A stretch of DNA of 64,000 nt, taken from Sipunculus nudus (taxonomy: Eukaryota > Annelida > Sipuncula > Golfingiida > Sipunculidae). The stretch spans positions 17,358,001-17,422,000 of the forward strand of contig CM049308.1 of NCBI GenBank assembly GCA_026874595.1, written 5' to 3'. Each line of letters opens with the position of its first letter. Position 1 is the stretch's first letter. Shown piece after piece: positions 1 through 12,075 of the stretch. The position numbers were made by a program, and so were the translations under genes. Under the pieces are notes generated by a model. The model searched no databases. It saw only the letters and a list, made by a program, of their open reading frames with translations, and was not told the origin of the DNA.

Positions 1-362
1 CTGTCTGGGTGCTAAAAATCACGCTTTTGAATTACCGTCAGGACCCTCTAGGATACGTAACTCCTGGTCACTTCCGGTTCGCACGCGTCTCTTTCTTAGG
101 TGCTGAACCAAGAACTTAATAACTCAAGGGAAGACGTGTTTTAGATCATTAACCTGCAGAACGAAATAGGTAAAAATTTTTATTACTTAGCTATGGGTGC
201 AGCTTCACCCGTAACTACAAAAAAAGGACGGCTTTTACAACGTAGAAGTGCAGTGCGAGCTTTAGGTTTGATATTCTTATTATTTGTCTAATAATCCTAT
301 GTAAAACATTTTTTTTTAATGTGACGTCGCCAATTTACATCTCATCTGAGAAAACTGGGACT

Positions 363-1765
363 GCCTAAAACGCGTGCACGCATGCGTGCTCACATACAGT
401 CACGTTGTTTCGCCTACCTAAACAAGCGCCTAAAAGGCGTGCGACCAGTTTTTGCGGACCACAACGTCTGGCCAAAAAAATTATATTGTTATGTGTTTTG
501 TGGATTTGATTGATGGAACTTAATACAATTTATGCGGTGAATAACATTAACAATATATTTTTTTATTGTTCATAGGAATACTACATCTGTACATCACCAA
601 CATGGCGGAAATATCGGCAAACATGTTAAAAAATGTGTCTGAATATGACTAAATGATAATAAATGATATAATATTGCCTAAACCTGGAATAATGATAAGT
701 TTCTTCACTTATAAACATTTTTGTTTCCATTTATGTACAACTAACTGAAGCTCCTTTGTATAATTAAGGAATATCCGCTACCCCAGCCTCAACTAATAAA
801 TAAGATATTCCATATAGATTATGAAAAGATTAAATAAAAATTTAATTTATCAATGTTGTACCATAGTTACATTTGTTTTCTTTCTTAAGGCAAAAATATA
901 AAATTGAATAAGTTTTCCTAATAATATGATGATTATTTTCGAGTAGGCTCTATTTACATTATTATATGAAAATATTTTGTAACCTGTATTCCAGCCTTCA
1001 TCAATTTATCTTTCATTACAATTCAGGAGCAGATAGTTATATTACCATCACAATGTTTCAACCTTGGAATTTGGTCATGGGCAATGTTTTGCAAGTTTGG
1101 CATGGTCAATTTCTGCAAATATTTTATATCATTATTCTTTGCTGTTACATTGTGTAGTATGTGTACACAATTTGCTTTGGAATAATGATGTTTGCAAGTT
1201 GAATTTTATGTTCAAGACCATATTCAAATATTATTTGTTAGCTAGTTTTTAGTGGGATCAGTATATATATATGTGTATACAGGTCTCAATAAATTTATAT
1301 TTTGTGCTTATTTTGTTTGTTACAATAATAATTATATTCGGTTTATATTTATTGTATTACCGGTTTTTGTATATATTGTGTTTTGTTGCATTAATAAATT
1401 TGTTGCCACCGATTTGTGCCTTAAGTTTACTTCCTCTGAATAAAAACACTCAAGAAAAATTATTAGTGATAAAGTGTATTCTTAATATGAATAAAAAAAT
1501 CAGGCTAGATTTTATGATGATTTAAATTAAATGACTAATATTTTCCCGCATAGTGCCTTCTTTTTCGTATATTGAATGTTATGAATTGGATTTAGCTAAG
1601 TTTCTTATGTTTTTTTTTCTAAATGCGCTGAAAAGATGACCTAGCATATCTAAGTAATCTGAAAGAAATTGGAATACATGACGAAAACCAAACGCAAAAA
1701 CCTGGCATCATGTTCTTTGGGTACTTTTTTAGATGCGTTCACGCATGCATATACGCGTTTTAGGC
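363..1765. mobile_element. Possible 1.4-kb DNA transposon with terminal inverted repeats
   Basis: GCCTAAAACGCG at 363-374 is exactly inverted at 1754-1765. The inversion continues imperfectly inward for about 20 bases on each side, around a shared GCATGCGTG core. The flanking trinucleotides are both ACT (360-362 and 1766-1768), as expected for a 3-bp target duplication. The interior is AT-rich and shows no transposase, so any element is non-autonomous or fully decayed. A 3-bp duplication fits PIF/Harbinger or CMC types, but the terminal sequence does not settle the superfamily. The inverted repeats are seen directly; that this is one element is inference. Confidence 0.42.
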
Positions 1766-1768
1766 ACT

Positions 1769-3640
1769 CCCGAGAAATTATTAAATGGATACAAATCAAA
1801 TTTCAGTTCTGTTTTACAGAGACAGATAAAATGTTGGATAAGCGGAAATAGCCAACAGTGGAGAAACAACGAGAGTTAAAGTTCTGCCACTTTTTTTTAT
1901 CCGCTATTATTGAATCTTTATTAATTTGGATTACGTAAATGTTACATCACCATTAAAACCTATGAAAACTCTTGAAGATAACAATCTTGCTTTGACTCTG
2001 TTTTACAGCACTTCAGTCTTCATCATACAACACTTGGGTCTATACGGCCATTGGTTAAATTCTTAGTATAGGTCAATGTTCAAATTGTGTGTGGCCATTG
2101 CTTAAATTCTGTTTAAGATATCAAGATTATACAATGGTTGTCAATTAAAAAGGAGACTTGGCTTTATTTACATTTATCCTAAACTGCTGGACCCGGCACA
2201 TGATAACTCAACGTGCGGTAGGAGCTTTGGTTATGACCAGTGCTATAGGGGAGTCCACACCATCCGAGTCCGAATGCAAGGACGAGTCCAGGCCACTCCA
2301 GTCCAAGGAGAAGTCTTTAAGATTGTGCCAGCTTTCTTTCATCATATAGAGCTACATACGATAAAACATAACAGAATAATAGAGCGTACAGGAGCAACAT
2401 AAACATAAATATGTTCATATCAAATTAACATTTAACATTCTTAAATCTTAAACATATTTTTATAAGAATAACACTCAGATCCACACTGACCCATTATCTA
2501 AACATGGACAAAGTTAAAAGACCATGAATCGAATCTCGAGTACTGAGACTTGGAATCATATTCGATCAGGTTTTACTTCAAATATCGGATTCTATTTGCA
2601 AAAAATATTTACGGTAACATTTACAACGACAACATTCTTAATTGTTGTGAAGGACAAAATTGAAAAGTAGTTTTTCTCAGATGAAATGGGGTGGACACAT
2701 TGGATTGTTAAATCGGTTGGAATCGGTCATATCACCAATATAATGCAAATTAGTGATATGTTTACCCTAAACCTAAAGGAACATGAACAGTATCATATTT
2801 CAAAATATTTGTTATAGATCGATTTTCACAAAGGCTGACCGTGGATATCTATTTATTGGTTTAGGTGACAAATTTAAGTCTGCAGGTGTCCATATCCCTT
2901 TGTGCCCGGAATTTTATAATTTCATTTTTTTTAATATTCCTACTGCAAGGAGTTGACGAGAATACGTGTACTTCGTTAAAATAAAATAATAAAACCACTT
3001 GATTTAAACAATCCTTTCTTTTCATGTTGAGTAAAGATAGTTATATTCATAGAAGGTTGAGAAACAATGATAAGTAATATGAAGTGGACTTTTTCCAGCT
3101 TTATGTGCATCTATGGAGATACAAATATAAAATTAAAATTTAAAACATATCTGAAGAAACGTGTTAATGCACATATTTGTCTCAATTTCCCATAATAAAT
3201 TTTTTTCAAATTATTTTTACAAGAAGCGGAGTTTCTGTCTCAGTTTCTGTTTTCATATTAGGTTTCAAAACACTGGGAATGATAGTTATTCGACTTGAAC
3301 TAGAATAAACTAGCCTGCAGGTCTCCAGCTAACACAGTGGAGTGCAAATACTTCACCATGGCCTACACTTTTCTTATTGATAGTTATAAACTATAGCTTG
3401 CCAATACATTGAAAAAAAATCAAAATGGTGGACGGGGGTCGTTTAGATTTGGGGCTCTGACGGATTATGTCCACAATATCACGAGGGAAACCTCTGGTAA
3501 ATTTTTATTTAACTAGCATTGGAGAAAATCCAATGAGAAACCAAACATTATCACAGAAGACTTTCAGATGCCACGGCTTAGCTCTTATATGAGTGTGTAC
3601 ATCGGATAAGTAAACCGGATAGGCGCGTTATCGCCGTATC
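1769..3640. other. AT-rich stretch, mostly unexplained
   Basis: No exon, RNA gene or intact mobile element is supported here. The part at about 2245-2325 has GAGTCC-rich sequence resembling the minisatellite-like part of the inverted-repeat family at 32.35-33.19 and 37.84-39.77 kb, in the same orientation as the 39.4-kb copy. It is probably an old fragment of that family. Confidence 0.4.
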
Positions 3641-3667
3641 CCAAGGCTAAGTTTACCTTTGCCATGC

Positions 3668-4987
3668 AGGTTATCAAAAACAAGTGACCCGTGGGTCATG
3701 ACGCTCAGCCGACTGACATGTTGATAATATTTCCTTGCACAGATAAGTTATTAAGATAGGTGACATCATTGTTCATTCATATTAGCATAAGTTCATCAAG
3801 ACCCATAAGCACAACAAATCTGATGACAATCCAACCAGCCTTTCATGAGGAATCTGGCAATTTGTGTGTATTTCGCATTATTTCTGGGGTGCTCAAACAT
3901 ATCCCAAAACTCTGAGAATATTGGTCACTGTGACCCAATTTCAGGTTAAGACAGAGACTTAGTTTCAGGTTTTCAAGAGAACTTGTCAAGAAAGAAGATT
4001 CTAGGTTTAGTCATTACGATTTAAGCCCTATTAACAGATGACGTCATCTTTTAAGGTCTAAAAAATAGAGAAAATAATCGTAAAAAATACAGGTGGCGCC
4101 ACCAGTCGGCAAAAACTGATGTAACATCCCATGATCAATATCCATGCAAAAAATCAGGGTGATCAATGCATTAGTTGTTCAGATACTCGAGCTTTTGTAT
4201 CAAATTTTTCATTAATCTTGGGGGTACTTCGGAGCCCCATAGCTTAAAGAATATGGGTAACAGAGACCTAATTCCAGGTTTTCAAGGAGACTTTTCATGG
4301 ACCTATCTGGATATCAAGTTAGAAGATTCCAGGTCCAGCGGTTACAATTTTGCCCTGTAAACAGATGACAGCATCTTTTTAGGTCTCAAAATATAGGAAA
4401 AAAATCGTAAAAAAATCGATAAAATTTTTCATTATTCTAGGGGGTACTTCGGAGCCCCATAGCTGGAAGAATATGGGTAACAGAGACCTAATACCAAGTT
4501 TCCAAGAAGACTTTCATTGACCTCTCTGGATGTAAAGTGAGAAGATTCCAGATCCAGGTGTTAAAATTTGTGCCCTGTTAACAGAAGACGGCATCTTTTG
4601 AGGTCTCAAAAATAGAGAAAAAAAATCGTAAAAAATCGAAAAAATACAGGTGGCGCCACCAGTCTGCAGAAACTGATGAAACACTCCATGATCAATATCC
4701 ATGCAAAGGTTCATGGTGATCAATGCATTAGTTGTTTAGATATTTGAGCTTTCGTATCAAATTTTTCTTTATTCTGGGGGGTACTTCGGAGCTTGAAGAA
4801 TATGGGTAACAGGGACCTAATTCCAATTTCCAAGGAGATTTTTCATGGACCTCTCTGGATTTAAAGTTAGAAGATTCCAGGTCCAGTGATTACGATTTTT
4901 GCCTTGTTAACGGACAGACGGCCGGACGGCCGATGGACAAAGAGTGATCGCTATAGCTCAGATGACTTACAGTCAGCTGAGCTAAAA
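3668..4987 (+). repeat. Pearl-like tandem-core repeat element, copy 1
   Basis: The left flank contains the near-palindrome TGACCCGTGGGTCA. About three degenerate core units follow, of up to about 330 bases. Each carries a line like 'tacttcggagcccca', then 'atatgggtaacagagacct', then 'aggtggcgccacc'. After the cores come a short GACGG-type microsatellite (about 4905-4940) and the terminal sequence TAGCTCAG...CTGAGCTA, which can form a stem, followed by AAAA. The same layout recurs at 22.93-24.48 kb and inverted at 41.31-43.45 kb. Tandem cores plus a tetranucleotide tract between fixed flanks is the published layout of bivalve pearl elements; membership is inference. No coding sequence is present. 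Confidence 0.65.
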
Positions 4988-5359
4988 AGGGGAGATTCCG
5001 CATGCGCGAAAAGAGCAGACATGTAAAACATCGGCTCTGAATAAAACTGACAAAACACGATAAGAGCTACAGAATACAAGAATATTTTGGTGGAACAGAA
5101 AGTAAAGAATCTTATCTAACATTTGAAAGACTACATATGATGGCAGTTGATTTAACATGCAGGTTATCACCCATTAGTTATTTTAAAAGTGATTGCCTAT
5201 GGATGTTCTAACAGTCATGGCACGAAGGCACATCTTCCTGTGCTAACATTTTTGGGATACGCAGGCAGACCCTAACTGTTGCATGTAAGCATTTAACATG
5301 TAAGTCTGTTTCATAAACTGAATTCAAAACAAACTGAATTGAAAACACATACTTACAAT

Positions 5360-6488
5360 AGGTGGGTGGGGGGGGGGGGGGGGGTACTAATATATGTATG
5401 TATGGGTACTATGAAAACTGTTATATATACGTGTATATGTATGTATATATTATTATTATTATTGTATCCGCCAAAACAGAGTTTTGCGGATACTATGTTT
5501 TCAGCTGCACGCCGCCGCCGCCGCCGCCGCCGCCGCCGCGTAGGTTTCCGGAGAACTCCTCCGTAACCGCTGGGTGGAATTTTACGAAACCCGGGATTAT
5601 GTTCGGGTCACATGTGAACTGCTGCGCCCCGATTTTGTTTTGACCTCTGACCTTTCCTCTGCGCTCTGCGTCCGTTTGTGCGTCTGTTTCCACACATAAA
5701 CCCACATATCTCGGGAACCGTTTGACGGATCAGGAAAATTTTTTTGCACAAATGTAGCCCTTGGAGAGCTTTATAACATACGCAAAACTGGTGGCGCCAC
5801 CTGCAACCATGTTTGCACAGTGTCCATCTGTTTGTCTACCTTGGGATAAAATCACTCATATCTCGGCAGTGGTTTGACATATCTGGCTCAAAATTTGCAG
5901 GTTTATACATCCACGACAGCTCTCTTGATTTTAGGACAGGTGGAGCCACCTGCATTCTAGTTTATGCAGCAGACATCCAAGCTCATATCCTGGGAACCGT
6001 TTGACCGATTGGGCCAAAGTTTTGCATGTGTATAGTTCTCACATAGCTCTTTATCATACGCAAAACTGGTGCCGTCACCTGCAACCATTTTTGCTCAGCG
6101 TCCATCTGATTGTCTGCCACGGGCTAAAATCACTCATAAACATGTAGTGGTTTGACTTATCTGCCTTAAATTTTGCATATGTATACAACTGGGACGGCTT
6201 TCTGGATTTTGTGGTGTTGGGGGGGGGGGCAACCTTCATACACAATTTGGCTGCAGACATCCATGCTAATATGCAACACTTCACTCTATTTCCCCTTGCC
6301 ACTTAATCCATGCCTCACTTCACCCGTTCCACTCTGATTTAGGCGGATACACGTAGTCGCTTGTCGACTACCCGTATTCTAGTTACTATTGTTATTACTA
6401 TACGTTTTATAATTTAGTGTATAAAAACATTTTTTTGTTTTTTAAATTTTCATTAATGAACCATGGTTTCATTAAGGTAAGTTGCAAG
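5360..6488 (+). repeat. Segment copy interrupted by a Helitron (filled site)
   Basis: The sequence at 5385-5466 (tactatgaaaactg, atatacgtgtat, then a TTA-rich run) and at 6383-6488 (tattactatacg, then gaaccatggttt, cattaa) together match the continuous segment at 6500-6690. This copy is therefore split by the element at 5467-6382. A G tract precedes the left part. It is a direct duplication with an insertion in the upstream copy. Confidence 0.7.
5467..6382 (+). mobile_element. Non-autonomous Helitron-like element
   Basis: The element begins TCCGCCAAAACAGAG, directly after an A. It ends with a 7-bp stem GTAGTCG/CGACTAC (6353-6371), a 7-base spacer, then CTAG (6379-6382) followed by T. A 5' TC, a 3' hairpin plus CTRR, A|T insertion and no target duplication are the defining marks of Helitrons. 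The uninterrupted copy at 6500-6690 supports the same ends. A hairpin (TCCGC..AAAAC / GTTTTGCGGA) lies at the 5' end, and GGCGGATAC recurs near the 3' end. The interior has a GCC/GCCGCC tract, GGTGGCGCCACC at 5790-5801 and two or three diverged internal repeats with 'gggaaccgtttgac'. No Rep/helicase is encoded. Confidence 0.72.
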
Positions 6489-6690
6489 TACATGGGGAGG
6501 GTATAGGAAGGGGTGCTAATATGCATGTATGGGACTATGAAAACTGTTATATATACGTGTATATATGTGTATCTAATTATTTTTATTATTATTACTATTA
6601 TTATTATGACTATACGTTATATATTTTTGTTGTATCAAAACATGTTTTTGTTTTTTTAATTTTCAATTATGAACCATGGTTTGATTAAAG
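6489..6690 (+). repeat. Uninterrupted copy of the duplicated segment (empty site)
   Basis: This matches the two halves flanking the Helitron at 5467-6382: tgctaatatgcatgtatggg, then gactatgaaaactg, then TTA repeats, then gactatacg, then gaaccatggtttgattaa. It is the empty-site reference that fixes the Helitron ends. Confidence 0.7.
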
Positions 6691-7802
6691 TCACTCCTTT
6701 ATTCCGTATTACGGCCAGGTTTCTCGGTCGCGCAGGCCGGGAAACGCCTCAATTACGGTCAGGGGCAGTGACTCCGTGACATGGGCTAACAAATCGAGTG
6801 GCCACTTCTGACCTCAATATCATTACACAATTATCCGCTCTCACATATTCCTGTCTGTTAATGAGTGCCTGGATAAAGGTTACCACTCGACCATGACTGA
6901 TGGTTGGATACGTCGTGCTACCCCCTCATTAGTATGCACAATAGTAAGGCATGTGTTCCCACTTGCGTTTATGTTTGTGAATCAGTCGTGCGAGCCGGAT
7001 CTTAAACTGGGTGTTTGTCATTTAATTTTTACGAATGACAACCAGCGGGTCCCGATGATTATGTCATCAAAAAAACGTTAGGCAAACTATGGATCTTTAA
7101 ACTTAAACTAACACGTTCGTCAAACGAAAACAATGCGGCATACATCGCACAATTTACTCATACATGAATAAATATATGAAGGAAAAATAAACATTGTTAC
7201 ATGTATAAAATGTTACGTATATTCCGTCCTTATTACTTTGAACATTATGGCGACCAAGAAAAGATATGAACTTGCTCTCAAAGAAAAGGTAGATCTGATC
7301 AGGAAGAGTGACGGGAAAAGCAGCCGACAGCTAGCAGATATCTATGGTGTCGGCCGAACTAAGTTTAAAACATACTTAAGAGGAAGCGAAAGATCATGGA
7401 ACAGTATGAAGGAAACGCAAATGCCAGTGTGAGACAGTGTGTATCTGCAGGGAATGATAAACTGAACGATGTCATGTGGCAGTGGTTCAACAAATTTGTA
7501 TAATATTATGGATATACAATCTGTTCGTAATTTAATAACAAACACTGTATTTGTATATATTGTTGGTAATTGTTATAAATATGGTAGACGTGATTGTAAA
7601 TATTTTATTTTTTATTGATAACAATTATTATATTAATACTCTGTATATACGTTTATTTTGTCGATTGTAATATAGATTTGAACTTGGTTTCGTGTTACAT
7701 TTTTACCCCCTTTTCCTGGTCAAGTCCTGTATAACGGCCACTCCTGTATTTAGGCCACTTTCACCCAGTCCCAATGGTGACCGTAATACAGGCGTTCTAC
7801 TG
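6688..7802 (+). mobile_element. Tigger/pogo-like DNA transposon remnant
   Basis: The inner segment encodes only a psq/CENP-B-type DNA-binding domain (7247-7503). The flanks carry loosely inverted ends: CGTATTACGGCCA near 6705 against TGGTGACCGTAATACAGG near 7775-7792. A TA dinucleotide lies at each edge. Pogo-group elements insert at TA and encode this DNA-binding domain ahead of a DDE domain, which is absent here. The terminal repeats align only with gaps, so the left boundary is approximate. Confidence 0.5.
7247..7503 (+). pseudogene. Truncated, frameshifted Tigger/pogo-type transposase N terminus (HTH_psq / CENP-B N)
   Basis: The ATG at 7247 opens MATKKRYELALKEKVDLIRK, followed by SSRQLADIYGVGRTKFKTYL, which is a classic psq-type helix-turn-helix used by Tigger/pogo transposases to bind their terminal repeats. 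The frame breaks near 7380. In the shifted frame the domain continues with RKIMEQYEGNASVRQ and ends MWQWFNKFV before TAA at 7501-7503, resembling the start of the second CENP-B-like helix. The DDE catalytic domain is missing entirely. It is probably a defective copy rather than a host gene, since it lies inside transposon-like ends and has a frameshift. Confidence 0.6.
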
Positions 7803-7950
7803 TATATAAAATTTTAATCTTTTACAACATGTTAAAGTCAATGGCGCAATGGCACATTTACGTTTATAACTTGCATAATATTATCTTTTAAATGTAATGC
7901 TCGGAGTGAAAAAACTGATATAATGAAGTCTTATGTTAGGCCAAAAATTA

Positions 7951-8225
7951 GGGTTTGGTTCTTGGGCACTTTTTTCCAGAAATCAGCACGGCCGGGCCAT
8001 ATTTTATTTATACCTTTTGTTTTGTATGTTTTGATAAAAATGTCATATGATAAGGCAAAAGCATGAAAATAACAGAAATTTTTGCTGAACAGGCAAAAGC
8101 ACTACATAACAGAGGAAATCTTATCAAAACTGTATTATTTTATCTTCTTGAAAGATTAAAATCAAAATTAAACATTTTGATTCGGGGAGTAAAAATTGTC
8201 GCGGGCGGTGCCTGAGAACCATACC
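7951..8225. mobile_element. MITE copy A with about 20-bp inverted ends
   Basis: The left end (ggtttggttcttgggcac) and right end (gtgcctgagaaccatacc) are imperfect inverses. A second copy at 61066-62180 has the cleaner left end ggtatggttctcaggcac and shares the interior (for example tgtcatatgat, aaaagcac, gaaatc.tatcaaaa). Copy A is uninterrupted and serves as the empty site for the solo LTR in copy B. There is no coding capacity. Confidence 0.62.
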
Positions 8226-8630
8226 TTTTATTATTTATTTTTTGGCCTTAAACTTTGCATTTTACCAGTGTCCGTGGTCTCGACAGTACACAAGATTCCT
8301 AAGAGCACAGATCGCGAGTTCGAGTACCGGTATCACCAGAGGAGCCGTGAGATTGTTCGCGGTCGACCCCAACCAGGGTCTTGTGCTCTACAGTTGGTCT
8401 GCAGCTGTTCATTAATATCTTCATTCTCAACTAATGAATTTGAAAGTAATAAACTGCAGATAACTCAAATTAAATCTAATTGCAAATTAATAGAAAGAAA
8501 TATAAAAAAAACGAAAATTAATCACGAAAATTGGGAAATTAGATAAAAGGAGAGACATAGCAGCTCAGCGGGGGCCGCGAGCCGAAGGCGCCCCTTCGTA
8601 TCCGCCACTGATAGCAAAGGCCATTTAATG

Positions 8631-8676
<46 letters not shown>

Positions 8677-10310
8677 TATTAGCTTAAGTGAAATTCAGAA
8701 AGGGCGAGGACTGGATGCGACCGGGGGGGGGGGGGGGGGCATGGCCCCCAGCGGCCCCCCTGGCTACGCCCCTGGACAGGAAGGGGCAATGCTAGGGCAG
8801 GGAAGGTATTGGGGCACTGTAAGGGTAGTGTCGACCAGACATCAAGTTGTTGTTGGGATACGAAGAGAGGGAAGGATCGAGTAGTAAAGTCTTGTCTAAG
8901 CGGAAGTACGGGATCGACTGAGAGCCATTCCGAGGGCAATTCCAGCCCGACATGTTTCACCAAACAAAGTACAGGTTTTCACTCCTGTAAAACGTAGCTA
9001 AAGTTACGGAAAATCACCAACTAGATGCATAGAGGATGCCTGCAATTACAAGACAGAGGGATGACGGTAGTATTCTTTAGTGATAGGTGCTAATTAATTT
9101 ACCTCTGAGTCGGATTAAAACTATGAGGAACTGATGATGAACCTGGACCAGTAAGCTTGTTTTTAACATTGCCATGTACAACTTCAACCGTTTATAACAT
9201 GTGTAGTCTAATTAATCAATATATTTTCTGAGAGGAACCCATCAACAAGTTTGAGTTTTCTTTGAACTGAATAACTTCTGGTAAAAGTTTCTAGATTTTA
9301 TTAAATAAATTGTATATACTTTAAAAGTACGGAAAAGGGATAGTGCTAACGTCGTAAACAAAATCGCTGCATTTTAATATTTAGTATATTCAGTTAATAA
9401 GGTTAAGAAAAGGGATGTAGAAAATGTTTCTAAAGTGATTTATCAAACGATTATTTTTACTCATTCTATGAAAGAGAATAGTGGAGCTTACTGACAATTT
9501 GGCTTCGTTCTTTAAAAGAAACAAATGCATATGCCACCTTGAATTTATAAAATATAGATTTTTAATCATTTGTTTTTATTAACCAGTCTTTTTGTATTTG
9601 ATATCCAGTATAAACGCAGACGACTATTAAAAAATTATGTATATTTGAAAAAGTAAGAAACATTTTATCATGAGAGCTTTATCCTTAGAAAATGATACAC
9701 AAAGAAGAATTGGGCGTATCGTCAATATATTTTTGGTATCGAATTGAGTGTATCGTAAATATACCTGACTATGCAGATCGATACACAGCCCTAATACACA
9801 CACCAACAAACACACACACACCACACACACAAGGCGTCTCCGTACACCAGTAAACCTGGTCTGACCCTGCTAATAATTTTATGCAAATACCTATCTATTA
9901 AATTGCTATATGTAATATATGAATTAACATGTAACTATTAAGTCTCCAGTATGCAGGCCTCGTAATCGGTAGGCAGTACCTGGTCATTTGTTTATTTTGT
10001 CGTGATAGTTTTTAGTCGCATGATATGTGAAACCTAATTGGCTTCGATCAGGGTAATAGCTAGACAAATTAGAGTGCTAAATTTATGGACTTTGGCGAAG
10101 CAAGGGGAGGTGGTCACAACGGGAGGTTCAGGGGTCACTCTGTTTCGGAATACGTAATCTTTATCTTTGTTTTGATGTATGTGCCTTAACTATTTTAATG
10201 ATTATTCTGGCTGTCGTTTGATTCATATTTGTAAACATACTTATAAGGTACAAATAAAATACCGTTTGGGGTCATCAACAACCAACGTTTTATTGCTGGG
10301 TGTTGTTTTT
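8226..10310. other. No gene seen; (AT)n, poly-G and CA tracts
   Basis: This stretch contains an (AT)n array at 8633-8672 and a poly-G run near 8721-8739. The latter is followed by 'cccctggctacgcccctgg', a phrase common at the ends of invertebrate interspersed repeats. A CA-rich run lies near 9798-9832. The remainder is AT-rich with no supportable exon. Confidence 0.4.
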
Positions 10311-10313
10311 TTT

Positions 10314-11140
10314 TATGCCCCCGCCACATATAGTGGCCTGGGCATATAGTTTTACCCATGTCCGTCATTCCGTCTTACCGTCCTTTCGTCCTTCCCTCCT
10401 ACCGAAATGAAACAGTTGTACGGGCTTTTTTTTCGCAATGCCTGCAGATATTGGCTTAATTTTTGGTGTGTGAGTGCATAATGACCACTAACAGATCGAG
10501 TTTGCGTTTTGTCCCGGTTGACCTATTTTTGATCGTATGACCGCTCCTAAACATAGAAAAGTTCATGAAATATTGACATTTTCATGATAAATGCACATAT
10601 ACGGTTTTTTGCAATGCCTGCAGATATTAGGCTGGATTTTGGTGTGTGGATTGAACATGACGAGTTACAGATCCAGTTTGCGTTTTGTCCCGTATGATGG
10701 CCTAAGAACAGAAAATTTCATGCAAATAGAAATTTTCATCATAAATTTATATGTACAGACTTTTTTTCACAGTGCTTGCAGACATTGACCTGATTTATTG
10801 TACCCGCCAGATCATGACCAGTTACAGATGGAGTTTGCGTTTAGTCGCAGTTGTCTTACTTTTGACCGTATGACAGTTCCTGAACATTAAATTTCATAAA
10901 AATTGAAATTTTCATGAGAAATGCACATGTACGGCCTTTTGTCACAATGCTTGCAGATATTGGCCTAAATTTTGGTGTGTGGATGCATTATGACCACATA
11001 CAGATCGAGTTTGCATTTTGTCCTGGTTCACCTACTTTTGACGGTATGACAGCTCCTGAACATAGAAAATTTTACAAACTTTAACAAATATTTCTTATTT
11101 GCTCCAAGCGGGGACATTTGTGTCGTTCCGACACATCTAG
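10314..11140 (+). mobile_element. Helitron-like element with about four internal tandem units
   Basis: The 5' side forms a hairpin (TATGCCCCCGCCAC...GTGGCCTGGGCATA). The 3' side has the perfect stem GTGTCG-ttc-CGACAC (11120-11134), then AT, then CTAG (11137-11140) followed by T, which is the Helitron 3' signature. Inside, a unit of about 150-180 bases with 'gcaatgcctgcagatattgg' and 'gagtttgcgttttgtcc' is repeated four times (near 10435, 10605, 10765 and 10945). No protein is encoded. The 3' end is persuasive; the 5' boundary is approximate. Confidence 0.58.
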
Positions 11141-12075
11141 TTGTGCTGCTAGGGGCTTGCAAATGTGAGCTTTGTGCCGGCCGGCAGAAGCCCGTCCCGG
11201 TTACCCCGGACCGGCGCCGACCGGCGTGGCAATAACCCTGTCTCCAATATACCGGCCTGTCACCGACATACAAACGAATCCGTTATCATATAATATCTAC
11301 CTATCAATCTCTCCCTCCCGCTCTCTCTTAAAAATGTATTTATCTGTATCTTTAGCAAAGTAACTTGTTTCACGATCTAAGGGATAAAAGAAAGCACAAT
11401 TATATATTAAGATTCCTCCGTTTGTTTATTTGCATATCAGGAAATAATTGTCATACAGCCATCAGCAAAGCTCAGTCACACAATAGTATATATGTATATA
11501 ACATTAAATCTCTGTTAGTACATAATTAAAAATTTGTATATTTTAACAATTGAATATATATAAATTTCCTTAAAAAAATTTTTAAATTAAAAAAAAAAAT
11601 CACCAAGCATATTCCTTTAATCCTATATATAAAAGCAATTGGAAGCGTGATTTGATAATTTTTGTTCTTATATTTTCTGTGCTGATACATTAAGGAATGT
11701 AATACCCGAAGTAGGTCTGGCAAGGAAATTAAAAAAATGAACTGATACATGGAAAAAAAATAAATGCCTGAAACTGCGATGCCCTTAGAAGTATTCCGAA
11801 ATGTGAATAAAATACAAAACTAACTGTCATTTAAAAGGTAAGCAACGGTGCCAGTCCATTGATCGCATGAATATACATTAATATTAAAAAATTATGAATG
11901 GTTTGTGGTTTGTGACCTTGCCGCACGATGGAGTCCAAATGTTTCACGGTTTATATCTACGATCTGCCAGGATGAACAATGTGTTAATTATGTATTGAAT
12001 GTTGAGAAAAGAAAATCTGGCTTTACAAGATAACAGAGAAAGAACCGATTTTTCCATTGCTGGTGATTCACCTGT
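11141..12075. other. Downstream flank of the protease-homologue gene
   Basis: This is AT-rich sequence 3' of the minus-strand stop codon. The gene's 3' UTR must lie here, but I could not fix a polyadenylation signal with confidence. No other gene is visible. Confidence 0.35.

Noticed and set aside
8196-8546. 116-codon plus-strand frame
   Set aside because: It begins inside the right terminal repeat of a MITE and has no motif; likely chance.
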